A DNA stretch of 60,609 nucleotides, taken from Heliobacterium mobile. Its GTDB lineage: Bacteria; Bacillota; Desulfitobacteriia; Heliobacteriales; Heliobacteriaceae. The stretch lies in NCBI RefSeq assembly GCF_009720735.1, contig NZ_WNKU01000006.1, forward strand, positions 1 through 60,609, given 5' to 3'. The notes under the pieces were generated by a model. It was not told the origin of the DNA and searched no databases. It saw only the letters and a list, made by a program, of their open reading frames with translations. The position numbers and the translations under genes are program-made. Each line of letters begins with the position of its first letter. Position 1 is the stretch's first letter. Positions 44,168 to 53,670 of the stretch are shown piece after piece.

Positions 44168-45663
44168 CGTACCCCTCCTGTCGCACAGCGCATAAAGTTC
44201 TCTTCTGTGATCGTTTCCCTCGTGAAGTGACCGGTGATTTTGCCTTCGTACATGACGTAGATACGGTCACTCATGCCCATGAGTTCAGGCAAATCTGACG
44301 ATATGAGCAAGATGCCGATACCTCGTCCAGCCAGTTCATTGATGAGTTGGTATATTTCTACCTTGGCCCCCACGTCGACACCGCGAGTCGGTTCGTCGAG
44401 AATAAGTAAGCCCGGTTCTGTTTCGAGCCATTTACCGAAGACCACTTTCTGCTGGTTGCCGCCGCTTAGACTGCTTACGGGCTGGGTTACGGACGCCGTT
44501 TTGATCTTCAGACGCTGGACATGCTTGTCCACCATCTGCCGTTCTCGCCGCCGATTGATAATCCCGAAACGGGAACGCTTTTCCAGCGTCGACAGGGCCA
44601 GGTTCTCGAGCACGCTTCCCATGAGGACAAGGCCTTCATCTTTTCGATCTTCCGAGACTAAGGCGATTCCATGGCCAATGGCTTCCTGAGGGTGTCGGAA
44701 TCTGCCCCGATGGAGGTTCTTCTGGCCGAGGTTGAGCTTGATTTGACCCTTCACCGCATCGAGGCCGAATATGGCCCGGGCCAGTTCTGTCCGCCCGGCT
44801 CCCATCAGTCCCCCGATACCCACCACTTCACCGGCGCGAACTTCAATGCTTACGTCGGCTAGCTTCTCGTTGCAGAAATTGTCTACCTTCAGGATCTGCT
44901 CTCCTAACGCTGCGGCGACCTTCGGAAAGCGGTCCTCTACTTGGCGCCCTACCATGAGGGCCACGAGTTCATCCATATTCGTTTCGGCAATGGAACGAGA
45001 AGCGATGTATTCGCCATCTCTCAGCACCGTCACTTGGTGGCAGATCTGAAACAACTCTTCCATGCGGTGTGAGATGTAGATGATCGAGACGTCATGGTCG
45101 ACTAAGTTGTTCATAATCGAGAAAAGCTTTTCTTTTTCAATCTCAGTTAAAGCAGCCGTCGGTTCGTCCATGATCAGCAGCTTTGCCTTTTTCGAAAGGG
45201 CTTTGGCCACTTCCACCAGTTGCTTTTCGCCGACGCTTAATTCTTCGACCGGTGTCTTCGGATCGACTTTCAACCCAACCTGTTTCAGATAGCCCGTAGC
45301 CGCTTCCAGCAAAGACTTCCAACGGATCTGCCCAAAACGGGTAAATGGCGCTTCGTTTCCTAAAAAAATGTTTTCCGCTACGCTCAATTGAGGAACGAGG
45401 TTGAATTCTTGGTGGATCATGACGATTCCCAGTTCTTCCGCTTTTCTAGGACCGTCGATGGTTACAGGCTGACCTTGATAGATGATCTCTCCGCTGTCCT
45501 TGCTGTAGATGCCGGTCAAGATTTTCATCAGGGTCGATTTTCCGGCGCCGTTTTCTCCCAAAAGGGCGTGAATTTCCCTTTTTCCCACTTGAAAATTGAC
45601 ATTCTTCAAAACTTTCGCACCGGGAAATTCCTTACAAATCCCTTGCATCTCCACTACCGGCAT
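44164..45663 (-). CDS. rbsA: ribose ABC transporter ATPase, double domain
   Basis: A 499-residue double ABC ATPase. The first nucleotide domain has Walker A GENGAGKST, signature LSVGEKQLVE and Walker B LLIMDEPTAAL. The second, from about 250, has a degenerate Walker A (GLMGAGRTE), signature LSGGNQQKV and Walker B LLILDEPTRGVDVG. This asymmetry is normal for sugar-type RbsA/MglA proteins. I start at the ATG at 45663 with AGGAGG eight bases upstream; the frame is open to 45711. It lies 28 bases after rbsD and overlaps rbsC. Confidence 0.94.
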   Translation of the reverse strand: MPVVEMQGICKEFPGAKVLKNVNFQVGKREIHALLGENGAGKSTLMKILTGIYSKDSGEIIYQGQPVTIDGPRKAEELGIVMIHQEFNLVPQLSVAENIFLGNEAPFTRFGQIRWKSLLEAATGYLKQVGLKVDPKTPVEELSVGEKQLVEVAKALSKKAKLLIMDEPTAALTEIEKEKLFSIMNNLVDHDVSIIYISHRMEELFQICHQVTVLRDGEYIASRSIAETNMDELVALMVGRQVEDRFPKVAAALGEQILKVDNFCNEKLADVSIEVRAGEVVGIGGLMGAGRTELARAIFGLDAVKGQIKLNLGQKNLHRGRFRHPQEAIGHGIALVSEDRKDEGLVLMGSVLENLALSTLEKRSRFGIINRRRERQMVDKHVQRLKIKTASVTQPVSSLSGGNQQKVVFGKWLETEPGLLILDEPTRGVDVGAKVEIYQLINELAGRGIGILLISSDLPELMGMSDRIYVMYEGKITGHFTRETITEENFMRCATGGVR

Positions 45664-45691
45664 GACGTTCTCCTCCTTTGGACGGTCGGTG

Positions 45692-46084
45692 CTAAAAAGC
45701 CACGCCGGCATACAAGAGGATGTTGGCGTAGGGGGTCCATTCCCCTGTCCGAACGATGGCTCGGGCTTGACGACTGCGGACTTTCAATTGTTCATGGGAT
45801 ACGGCTTGAATCTCCACTGGCGTCAGTCGTTCCGTTATTTGCTCGACGAGCCGGTGATTCCCTTGCAGTTCTTCTGCAACGATGGCTCTTTCCACCACCA
45901 TTTCAGAAAGGATGGCATCCAGAACGGGCAAGAAGGGAGGCACACCTTCTGACACGGCCAAATCGATACAAGCGACACCGGGAGGCACAGGCAGTCCGCT
46001 ATCGGCAATGATGAGCAAATCGCCATGACCTAAGCTTGCGATCATTGCAGCCAGTTCCCGGTGCAACACACCTTGCTTTTTCAT
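45692..46084 (-). CDS. rbsD: D-ribose pyranase
   Basis: A 130-residue cytoplasmic enzyme that converts beta-D-ribopyranose to the furanose form usable by ribokinase. It begins [22 protein letters not shown] and [11 protein letters not shown], with His20 as the catalytic residue of the family, and ends with [20 protein letters not shown], all classic RbsD. The ATG overlaps the rbsK stop by four bases and has GGAGG seven bases upstream. Confidence 0.94.
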   Translation of the reverse strand: MKKQGVLHRELAAMIASLGHGDLLIIADSGLPVPPGVACIDLAVSEGVPPFLPVLDAILSEMVVERAIVAEELQGNHRLVEQITERLTPVEIQAVSHEQLKVRSRQARAIVRTGEWTPYANILLYAGVAF

Positions 46085-46983
46085 GTATGTTCCTCCAAAA
46101 ATTCAAGTACTTCATTTCGATGAGGTAGTGACGTTTGCGCGCCCGAATGGGTGACAGACAGGGCCGCTGTCGCGCTGGCGAAACGTAAGGCTTCCGAAAT
46201 CGGTCTCCCCTCAGCAAGGGCAACGCTAAATCCGCCGACAAATGCGTCACCGGCAGCCGTAGTATCGACGGGCTTTACCTCGAAGGCGGACTGAGAACGG
46301 GAACCCTCTTCGTCGATAAAGAGGAGTCCTTTATCACCCAACGTAACGATCAATGTTCCGTTGATTTTATGAAACAGCTTTTCAAAACCATCTTCGGGCT
46401 CACCGCCGAGCAAAAGGGCTTCGTGCTCATTCGGGACCAGGTAATCGACCTGGGACAGCCATTCTTCTGGAAGAGACTGGACTGGTGCCGGATTGAGGAT
46501 CACTGGTTTTCCAAAGCGCTTTCCCAATTCAATGGCTTTTCCTACGGTCTCCAGCGGCACTTCCAGTTGGAGCACGACGACGTCACACCCGGCAAAGGCT
46601 TCCTGAGCAGCCTCCAGGTCAGCCGGGCCAAGTCTGTAGTTTGCGCCTGGGACGACGACGATCTGGTTGTTGCCAGCGGCGTCCACATTAATCAGTGCGA
46701 CGCCGGTTGAATCATCGACTTCTTTTATGTAGGTCGTCTGTAAACGGTTGTTTTGGAAATACTGAAGCATTTCCCGTCCGTAGCTATCCTTGCCGACGGC
46801 CCCGATAAAGCTCACTTGCGCCCCAAGTCGCGACGCCGCCATGGCCTGGTTGGCGCCTTTGCCTCCTGGAACGGTAGTAAATCGACTTCCCATGACCGTC
46901 TCCCCTACATGGGGAATCCGATCGGAATAGCAAACCAAGTCCATATTGATGCTACCGATGACGAGAACGTGAGGCGTTTTCAT
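46081..46983 (-). CDS. rbsK: ribokinase
   Basis: A 300-residue PfkB-family kinase that phosphorylates ribose to ribose 5-phosphate. Family motifs are [56 protein letters not shown] and [17 protein letters not shown] with the catalytic aspartate in AAGDAF. The ATG at 46983 has AGGAGG seven bases upstream and lies within the end of rbsR, overlapping it by 32 bases, so the two are tightly coupled. Confidence 0.94.
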   Translation of the reverse strand: MKTPHVLVIGSINMDLVCYSDRIPHVGETVMGSRFTTVPGGKGANQAMAASRLGAQVSFIGAVGKDSYGREMLQYFQNNRLQTTYIKEVDDSTGVALINVDAAGNNQIVVVPGANYRLGPADLEAAQEAFAGCDVVVLQLEVPLETVGKAIELGKRFGKPVILNPAPVQSLPEEWLSQVDYLVPNEHEALLLGGEPEDGFEKLFHKINGTLIVTLGDKGLLFIDEEGSRSQSAFEVKPVDTTAAGDAFVGGFSVALAEGRPISEALRFASATAALSVTHSGAQTSLPHRNEVLEFLEEHT

Positions 46984-47983
46984 GGCATGCCCTCCTGGTC
47001 GAGGATTTTCGGATTTCCAAAAGGGGTTCCAATTCAATATGTTGGAATTCGGGCTGATTCCGCTCAATCGAATCGAAAAGAAGCTGAATGGCCCTTTCCC
47101 CCATCCGGTACGTAGGTTGGACGACGGTGGTCAAGGGCGGGTAGACATACCGACTCATCGCAATTCCGTCATAGCCGACGACAGCGACATCACGAGGTAC
47201 TCTGATGGAAGCTTCCCGAAGCTGTTCCAAAGCACCGATAGCCATCAAGTCATTGGCACAAAAAATTCCTTCTACCTGGGGGCTTCTGCGCAGTAATTCT
47301 GCAGCCGCTGCCTTTCCCGTGGTCATACGGTAATCTCCGCCCACTACCAGTTCCGGCAAAAAAGGAATCCCTGCTTCATCTAAAGCCTGCCGGTAACCTT
47401 GCATCCGCTGGCGAGCTGAAACAGATTGCTCTGGGCCGGCAATATGGCCGATGATACGGCAACCTTGAGCTAGGAGATGACTTGTCGCAACATAAGCGCC
47501 CTGGATGTTGTTTGAACTGATGGAGTGCATGTCTAACGCAATGGTTCGATCAATCACAACAATCGGCGGAAAAGTGGCAGCTATGGAAGCCAGATAGGAT
47601 TCACTCAGTTTTGTTCCTACCAGAATCACTCCATCGACGCACTGCTGCTGCAGCACCGACAGGTAGACTTGTTCTTTTTCTTCGTCCCAGTCCGAATTAC
47701 ACAGGATGATATTATATCCACGTTTGTGGGCCTCATCTTCTGCTCCGCGTACGACTTCCGGGAAAAAGGGGTTCGTAATATCGGGAAGGATCAACCCGAT
47801 GGTTTTCGTCTTCCGTGTCACGAGGCTGCGAGCGATGCGATTTGGCTGATAGTTCAGAGAACGGATAGATGAGAGTACCCGTTCTTCTGTTGTCTTATCG
47901 ACGTAACCGCTTCCGTTGAGCACCCGGGAGACTGTCGATACAGAAACTCCCGCCAACTTGGCGACATCTTTGATCGTGGCCAA
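46952..47983 (-). CDS. rbsR: LacI-family ribose operon repressor
   Basis: A 343-residue repressor with an N-terminal LacI helix-turn-helix (ATIKDVAKLAGVSVSTVSRV), hinge and a sugar-binding periplasmic-type domain (IGLILPDITNPFFPEVVRGAE, VDGVILVG, DDLMAIGAL-like ANDLMAIGALEQL, VVGYDGIAMSRYV). As first gene of rbsRKDACB it is the likely local regulator. Start TTG at 47983 has GGAGG eight bases upstream. Its C-terminal about ten codons overlap rbsK, an unusual length for an overlap. Confidence 0.93.
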   Translation of the reverse strand: MATIKDVAKLAGVSVSTVSRVLNGSGYVDKTTEERVLSSIRSLNYQPNRIARSLVTRKTKTIGLILPDITNPFFPEVVRGAEDEAHKRGYNIILCNSDWDEEKEQVYLSVLQQQCVDGVILVGTKLSESYLASIAATFPPIVVIDRTIALDMHSISSNNIQGAYVATSHLLAQGCRIIGHIAGPEQSVSARQRMQGYRQALDEAGIPFLPELVVGGDYRMTTGKAAAAELLRRSPQVEGIFCANDLMAIGALEQLREASIRVPRDVAVVGYDGIAMSRYVYPPLTTVVQPTYRMGERAIQLLFDSIERNQPEFQHIELEPLLEIRKSSTRRACHENASRSRHR

Positions 47984-47999
47984 GGCCGGTTCCTCCGTG

Positions 48000-48013
48000 T
48001 GGTAACGTTTTCA
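48000..48013 (-). promoter_or_regulatory. cre-like or RbsR operator upstream of rbsR
   Basis: TGAAAACGTTACCA on the minus strand fits the catabolite-responsive element pattern TGWAARCGYTWNCW at every position. RbsR, a LacI-family protein, could bind the same kind of site. It lies 17 bases before the rbsR start codon and would block elongation or initiation. Confidence 0.7.
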
Positions 48014-48091
48014 TAGAGGTAAATTCGCGACGACTCGTCTTTTTCCTTCCGAAATTTCGACAAATTGAAACAAAAATTTCAATCTCAAGCG

Positions 48092-48134
48092 AAAAAAGAA
48101 GGGCGTGAGCACGAAACTGTGCTACGCCCTTCTT
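48092..48134 (-). terminator. terminator-like hairpin in the rbs leader
   Basis: AAGAAGGGCGT pairs with ACGCCCTTCTT (48096-48134, with an inner GCAC/GTGC), followed on the minus strand by TTTTTTC. No minus-strand gene lies upstream that would need it, so it may be a leader attenuator for rbsR. Confidence 0.72.
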
Positions 48135-48168
48135 TACTGCTTTTACCCCTTTTGGTGAGTACTATTAT

Positions 48169-48197
48169 GTTATATCTTCGGCATGACGATATGGAAA
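48169..48197 (-). promoter_or_regulatory. candidate distal promoter for rbsR
   Basis: TTTCCA (48192-48197) and TATAAC (48169-48174) are 17 bases apart on the minus strand. The -35 matches at four of six positions. Transcription from here would pass through the hairpin at 48092-48134. Confidence 0.35.
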
Positions 48198-48414
48198 TAA
48201 CTTCACTAATTGGCTAAAATGGCATCGCTATGGTCCAAATAAAGGATTCAAAAAGAGCGGCCATATTTTTTTGGTGAAAGGATTATTGCGTATACTACGA
48301 TATATAACAAAAAACAATAGTCGAATCAACCTCGAATCGAAGCGGAGAATATTTCAGAACAAGCGAACTGTAAGGAAAATCTAGTCATAATTGGGCTAAG
48401 CCTAAGGAGATAAG

Positions 48415-49890
48415 ATGACAAAAGGAAAGTCTATATTGGAAACTGGGTGGAATTTCGACAATAGCTATTCCCGCTTGCCAAAGTCATTTTTTTCGATGGT
48501 TAACCCTACTCCCGTACGCTCACCAAAGTTAGTCATTCTCAATGCTCCCTTGGCAGCTGAACTGGGTTTACCTGTCGAGGCACTGCAAAGTGAAGATGGG
48601 GTGGCGGTGTTTGCCGGCAACCGGGTTCCCGAAAAGGCTTTGCCTCTCGCTCAAGCTTATGCAGGCCATCAATTCGGACATTTTACGATGTTAGGGGACG
48701 GGCGGGCAATACTGCTGGGCGAGCAGATCACTCCCCTCGGTAAGCGGATTGATCTTCAGCTCAAAGGTTCAGGCGTAACCCCTTACTCTCGGCGAGGTGA
48801 TGGTCGGGCAACACTGGGACCGATGCTGCGTGAGTACATCATCAGTGAAGCGATGCATGCGCTCGGTATTGCGACCACCCGCAGCCTCGCCGTCGTGACA
48901 ACGGGCGAGACAGTCCTCCGTGAAACCAAACTACCGGGTGCCGTTCTCACTCGCGTGGCGGTTAGTCATTTGCGCGTTGGTACTTTTCAGTACGTTTCCC
49001 ATTGGGGTACCGTCGACGATCTCCGGGTCTTGGCGGATTATGCCCTCGAGCGCCATTTTCCGGACATCGAGACCGATGAGAACCGCTACCTTTCATTGCT
49101 TCAGGAAGTGATTCGTCGTCAGGCGGTGCTGATTGCCAAATGGCAATTGGTCGGTTTTATTCATGGGGTGATGAACACCGACAATATGACCATCAGTGGA
49201 GAAACAATTGATTACGGTCCTTGTGCCTTTATGGATACCTACGACCCGGCAACCGTATTCAGTTCGATTGACGTCCATGGCCGCTATGCCTACGGTAACC
49301 AGCCGTCTATCGCCGGGTGGAATCTCGCCCGTTTTGCCGAAACCCTATTGCCGCTGTTGCATGAGGACCAGGAACAGGCTGTCCAAATAGCCCAGGAAGC
49401 AGTCGCAGATTTTGCCAATCAGTATCGTGAGCATTGGCTTGCGGGCATGAGAGCAAAACTGGGAATGTTTCCTGCAGAGAGTCAAGATGAATCCCTTTTT
49501 GAAAGCCTGCTTTCAATGATGCAGAAGTATCGAGCCGATTATACCCATACTTTCCGAGCTTTAACTTTGGATAAGCCCGAGGATACAGTTCTCTATGGAA
49601 CCCCAGAATTTACTCAATGGCATGAACTGTGGCAGGCGAGACTAGCCAGGCAGCAAGAATCGAGACCATCCACTCATCAGTTGATGCAAAAGAGCAACCC
49701 CGCTGTAATCCCTCGGAATCACCGGGTAGAAGAGGCATTGGAGACCGCCGTGAAAGAAGAAAATTATTGCGTGATGGAGCGTCTGGTTAATGTTCTCTCC
49801 AACCCCTACGACCCCTCACCGGAACAGGAAGAATACGCCACCCCGCCGGAACCAGCGGCTATCCCTTATCGAACCTTTTGTGGAACCTGA
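48415..49890 (+). CDS. selO: protein adenylyltransferase SelO (YdiU)
   Basis: A 491-residue pseudokinase-fold enzyme that transfers AMP to proteins, linked in E. coli to redox stress. The family motifs are [88 protein letters not shown] with the metal-binding Asn and Asp, and [11 protein letters not shown]. The C-terminus is YRTFCGT, so the residue that is selenocysteine in some homologues is a normal cysteine here. The ATG at 48415 follows AAGGAG by five bases. Confidence 0.93.
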   Translation: MTKGKSILETGWNFDNSYSRLPKSFFSMVNPTPVRSPKLVILNAPLAAELGLPVEALQSEDGVAVFAGNRVPEKALPLAQAYAGHQFGHFTMLGDGRAILLGEQITPLGKRIDLQLKGSGVTPYSRRGDGRATLGPMLREYIISEAMHALGIATTRSLAVVTTGETVLRETKLPGAVLTRVAVSHLRVGTFQYVSHWGTVDDLRVLADYALERHFPDIETDENRYLSLLQEVIRRQAVLIAKWQLVGFIHGVMNTDNMTISGETIDYGPCAFMDTYDPATVFSSIDVHGRYAYGNQPSIAGWNLARFAETLLPLLHEDQEQAVQIAQEAVADFANQYREHWLAGMRAKLGMFPAESQDESLFESLLSMMQKYRADYTHTFRALTLDKPEDTVLYGTPEFTQWHELWQARLARQQESRPSTHQLMQKSNPAVIPRNHRVEEALETAVKEENYCVMERLVNVLSNPYDPSPEQEEYATPPEPAAIPYRTFCGT

Positions 49891-49963
49891 TAGGCAAGGC
49901 CATTCTGTTTTTGTTCAATCTGGTAAATTCCGCTGCAAAAAGTGAAGGAGGCTCGGTAAATCT

Positions 49964-50323
49964 ATGTCGATTCTAGCTATACCTGTGGAAGGCGCTCAGG
50001 TGTGCGACCATTTCGGTCATAGCAAGTCGTTTGCTTTTATTCGGTTGGAAGATGGAAAAATCGTAAATCAAGAAATCCTCCCGACTCCGACTATGCAAAA
50101 CAGACACGAGGAATTCCCTCTGTGGTTTTCGTCCAAACAAGTAGATGCGGTCATCGTCGTGCGTATCGGTGGCGGGGTCTATAAAACCCTTAAACAGAAG
50201 GGAATGGAAATATTTAAAACGAGTCCGGCAAGTCTTGAGGAGGCTGTTCAACGATTCGTGCAGAATACACTCGATAAAGTCCAAGAAGATGAGCTAGTCT
50301 CCTGCGGTCATAAGCATCATTAA
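49964..50323 (+). CDS. NifX/NifB-type iron-molybdenum cofactor-binding domain protein
   Basis: A 119-residue soluble protein of the dinitrogenase-cofactor family (NifX/NafY-like). It shows the IPVEG..VCDHFGHS start with Cys14 and His16, a VDAVIVVRIGGGVYKTLKQKGMEIF core, and a C-terminal tail ending CGHKHH that can bind metal. Such single-domain proteins outside nif clusters are common in anaerobes and probably carry Fe-S or Mo clusters; their exact role is unknown. The start ATG at 49964 has GGAGG 12 bases upstream. It lies between selO and yyaL on the same strand. Confidence 0.82.
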   Translation: MSILAIPVEGAQVCDHFGHSKSFAFIRLEDGKIVNQEILPTPTMQNRHEEFPLWFSSKQVDAVIVVRIGGGVYKTLKQKGMEIFKTSPASLEEAVQRFVQNTLDKVQEDELVSCGHKHH

Positions 50324-50421
50324 GCAAAAAGATACAGTTTGTACGCTTGCCTAAATCTAATGGGCGAGCGTTTATTGTGTATACTACGTTTATAACGTAA
50401 CGAACTATGGAGGTTAGGCCC

Positions 50422-52494
50422 ATGGCTGTCATTGGAACCGACCATAAACCCAACCGTCTTCAGAACGAAAAAAGCCCCTACCTCCTCCAACACGCTTACA
50501 ACCCCGTCGACTGGTATCCCTGGGGAGAAGAAGCCTTCCAGAAAGCCCGTCAAGAAGACAAGCCTGTATTTTTATCTCTAGGATACTCTACCTGCCACTG
50601 GTGTCATGTCATGGAGCGAGAGTCCTTCGAAGATACAGAAGTCGCTAATTACCTGAACGAGCATTTCATCTCCGTAAAAGTCGATCGGGAAGAGCGACCC
50701 GATGTGGACCATATCTACATGACCGTTTGCCAGGCGATCACGGGGCACGGCGGATGGCCCTTGACGATCATCATGACTCCGGACAAGCGGCCCTTCTTCG
50801 CCGGGACTTATTTCCCGAAACGTAGCCGTCGCGGTATGCCGGGCTTACTCGACGTCCTGGAAGCGCTCGTCGAAAAGTGGAAAGAGGACCGAGGACAGTT
50901 GGTGGAAGCGGGGAACCGTGTAACCAACATGCTCCAAGAGGAAGTTCAAAACCGGAAAATAGGCACCTTAGACGAAGAAGCGCTGGTAAACGGCTATGAA
51001 TATCTCTCCAAAAACTTTGACGACCGCTACGGTGGCTTTGGTCACGTTCCTAAGTTCCCCACTCCCCATAACCTGACCTTTCTGATGCGGTATTGGAAGT
51101 ATGCCAAGGAAGATGAGGCCCTTGCCATGGTCGAGAAGACCCTAAGTAGTATGCGGGCTGGCGGGATCTACGATCATTTAGGTTACGGCTTTTCCCGTTA
51201 CTCGACCGATGAAAAGTGGCTCGTTCCCCACTTTGAAAAAATGCTCTATGATAACGCATTGCTCGCCTTGGCTTATTTGGAAGCCTATCAGATTACAGAA
51301 AGGGACGAGTACGCCGAAACGGCCCGGGAGATCTTCTCCTACATTCTCCGGGACATGACCTCTCGGGAAGGAGCCTTCTATTCTGCCGAAGACGCCGACT
51401 CAGAAGGCGAAGAAGGCAGGTTTTATGTCTGGACACCTCAGGAGATCACACAGGTTCTCGGTGAACAGCAGGGCAATCTGCTCTGCCAGTGGTATGATGT
51501 GACCGATAAAGGCAACTTTGAGGGAAAGAACATCCTCCACCGCATTGATGCCGAGCAGCGCCCTTATACGGCACCGATGGAACCGGATACGTGGGAAAGG
51601 GTCTTGTCCGATTTGCAGCAACAGTTGTTTGTGGTCCGGGAAAAGCGGGTCCACCCCTACAAAGACGACAAGATCCTCACTTCTTGGAACGGGCTCATGA
51701 TCGCCGCTCTCGCTACGGGCTACCGCGTCCTCCATGACCTATCCTATTTAGAGGCCGCCGTGAAAGCAGCTGACTTCATCTGGATGCGGCTTCGCAACAA
51801 AAGTGGACGACTGCTGGCCCGTTATCGTGACGGTGAAGCGGCTTATCTCGGATATATCGATGATTATGCATTCATGATCTGGGCGTTGATCGAACTCTAC
51901 CAAGCTGATACCAGCCCCCGCTGGCTCCAGCAGGCCTTGGAACTGCAAGAGCAGCAAAACCGCCTATTTTGGGATTCCGAAGAGGGTGGTTACTTCTTCT
52001 ACGGCAGCGACGCCGAAGAACTGCTCACCCGTCCGAAAGAGATCTACGACGGGGCTACCCCTTCCGGCAACTCTGTCTCAGCCCTTAACCTGCTGCGGCT
52101 GGCTCGCCTGACCGGTCGGGAAGATTTTACGGACCAGGCTGAGAAACTGCTGCAAGCCTTTTCTGGAAATATCAGCGCCATGCCTGCCGGGTATACCTTT
52201 GCCTTGATGGCCTTGCTTTTCGCCCGTCAACCGGGCAAGGAAGTGGTCGTCGTGGCCGAACGTCCCCGGGAGCACTTCCGTCACGAATTAGAACCGCTAT
52301 ACCGTGTCTTTACCCCGGAAACGGTTTTTCTCTACCGTCTGGCAGGCAAAGAATATGAGGAACTCGCTTCGGTTGCTCCTTTTGTGCGGGAAATGACGGC
52401 CAGCGGAGGCGAGCCGACCTTCTACGTCTGTGAGAATTTCGCCTGTCAGCCGCCGACGACAGATATGGCGAAAGTCCGGGAACTGCTCCAATAT
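50422..52494 (+). CDS. DUF255 (YyaL/SPATA20) thioredoxin-fold protein
   Basis: A 691-residue cytoplasmic protein. The N-terminal 160 residues are a thioredoxin-like domain with CHWCHVME (Cys58, Cys61) in the place of the CxxC active site, preceded by the family mark [20 protein letters not shown]. The rest resembles an alpha/alpha toroid ([55 protein letters not shown]). The family is widespread and its reaction is unknown. I start at the ATG at 50422, eight bases after GGAGG, rather than at 50407. A terminator follows the stop. The upstream region shares a 17-base element with selO. Confidence 0.9.
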
Positions 52495-52517
52495 TAAGCG
52501 AGGATCCTCATAAAGAC

Positions 52518-52569
52518 AGCCGTGACAATGACGCGACATTAATAATCGCATCATCGTCGCGGCTTTTTT
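52518..52569 (+). terminator. intrinsic terminator of the yyaL-type gene
   Basis: AGCCG-T-GAC-A-ATGA-C-GCG pairs with CGC-A-TCAT-C-GTC-G-CGGCT (52518-52564) around an AT-rich loop and TTTTTT follows. The convergent gene's stop is at 52568. Confidence 0.8.
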
Positions 52570-52822
52570 ATCCTCCACCCCGAAGAGTTTTCAGCCGAAA
52601 CGTTTTAAGCACCGCTTTTAGTGTCACAGCCTCTCCTCGAAACTTCAATTGAGTCACAGGCAACCGAATCACACCGAGCGTAACGAAGGTTTCCTCGGAC
52701 AAAGATACCTCCCACAGATCACCTTGAAACATCCTGGGAAGTGTTTCAGTGGCGCCTATTTCCAGCAAGGCAGATTGCAATTCGGCTTGAGGAATCCCAC
52801 GCATCTCAATATTTTCTTCCAT
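52568..52822 (-). CDS. hypothetical small protein
   Basis: An 84-residue protein, acidic at the start and basic at the end. The sequence IPQAELQSALLEIGATETLPRM is followed by strand-like LWEVSLSEETFVTLGVIRLPVTQLKF and a basic tail. It may be a small alpha/beta domain; it vaguely resembles domains attached to MoaD proteins, but I cannot identify it. ATG at 52822 has GGAGAAGG upstream. It converges on the yyaL terminator and stands alone. Confidence 0.5.
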   Translation of the reverse strand: MEENIEMRGIPQAELQSALLEIGATETLPRMFQGDLWEVSLSEETFVTLGVIRLPVTQLKFRGEAVTLKAVLKTFRLKTLRGGG

Positions 52823-53127
52823 GATTTCCTTCTCCTACATGCCTGTTTCTATCGTTCTTATAGGATGAGTAACGTTCCATCTTCCACTTGCTTACTCGTG
52901 CAAGATTTATAGCGACGAAAGTATCAACGTTCTGTCCCTTTCGAGAGGTATCCCCCTCTAGCCATGGCGAATTTTATAATGATTCTTTTTCCCCTGTTAC
53001 TTTTCCCCCGCCTGTGAGGTCTATATAACGGAAACCCAAAAGGGAGCCGTTGCGCAACGGGGTTCAAGGGGGTGGTAGTATCAACGGGTATCCCATCGCC
53101 ATCTCATCTCCAATTTGTGGTGAGAGT
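52823..53127. other. intergenic region upstream of the sigma factor operon
   Basis: A 305-base gap between divergent genes. It contains the perfect palindrome CCGTTGCGCAACGG (53047-53060) about 70 bases before the sigma factor ATG, and a TATAAT at 52975-52980 without a good -35. Any ECF-type autoregulated promoter is not clear to me. An open frame from 53050 to the sigma start has no start codon with a ribosome site. Confidence 0.5.
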
Positions 53128-53670
53128 ATGAAAGAGGAATTTCAACAATTATATATGGAGATGTTTCCCAAGCTGGTTCGCCAAGCCACTTTCCTTTTGG
53201 GGGACCCTTCGGCCGCTGAAGATCTGGTTCAAGAGACCTTTGTCCGGCTGCACCGGGTTGGATTGTCCACCGTCGACCACCGGCCCGCTTGGCTGAGCCG
53301 AGTTCTCAGCAACTTGTGCTACAGTTACCTGCGCAGTGAAGGCAGCCGACGGCAGCGGGAGGAAAAGGTCTTTCTTCATTCCACCGCTGAGACCTGCGCC
53401 ACCGAAACTCTTTCGGCAGAACAGGTGGTTATGGACCGGGAAGAAGTCCGTATGGTCAGTCAAGCTCTGGACCGGTTGCAAGCCCGAGACCGCATGGTAC
53501 TGCTGCTCAAGTTCTCCGGTTTCAGCTACGATGAGATCGCCGCTGCCACAGAGATCAATCGAAGTTCCGTGGGTACGGTGCTTATCCGGGCTCGAGAACG
53601 TTTCAAACGGGAATATGACACCATCTCATCCCAACAGGTTGTTTTAGGAAAAAAGGGGGGAATCCCATGA
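53128..53670 (+). CDS. ECF-type RNA polymerase sigma factor
   Basis: A 180-residue sigma-70 family factor with only regions 2 and 4. Region 2 (about 8-80) has FPKLVRQATFLLGDPSAAEDLVQETFVRLHR and RPAWLSRVLSNLCYSYLRSEGSRRQREEK; region 4 (about 115-165) has LDRLQARDRMVLLLKFSGFSYDEIAAATEINRSSVGTVLIRARERFKREY, listed here by pieces. It should direct RNA polymerase to stress or antibiotic genes, probably including its own operon. The ATG at 53128 follows GGTGAGAG closely. The stop overlaps the anti-sigma ATG as ATGA. Confidence 0.9.
   Translation: MKEEFQQLYMEMFPKLVRQATFLLGDPSAAEDLVQETFVRLHRVGLSTVDHRPAWLSRVLSNLCYSYLRSEGSRRQREEKVFLHSTAETCATETLSAEQVVMDREEVRMVSQALDRLQARDRMVLLLKFSGFSYDEIAAATEINRSSVGTVLIRARERFKREYDTISSQQVVLGKKGGIP

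Larger units (their letters stand above)
47984..48414. other. 431-base intergenic region between rbsR and selO
   Basis: On the minus strand it holds a cre/LacI-type site at 48000-48013, the palindrome CGAAATTTCG (48050-48059), the inverted repeat ATTGAAA-6-TTTCAAT (48064-48083), a terminator-like hairpin (48092-48134) and a candidate promoter (48169-48197). On the plus strand, before selO, it holds the element TTATTGCGTATACTACG (48283-48299) shared with the yyaL upstream region. I see no additional gene. Confidence 0.6.

Noticed and set aside
49870..49890. selenocysteine at the C-terminus of SelO
   Set aside because: The conserved position is a TGT cysteine codon and the TGA after it is a plain stop two residues later, with no SECIS-like hairpin noted.
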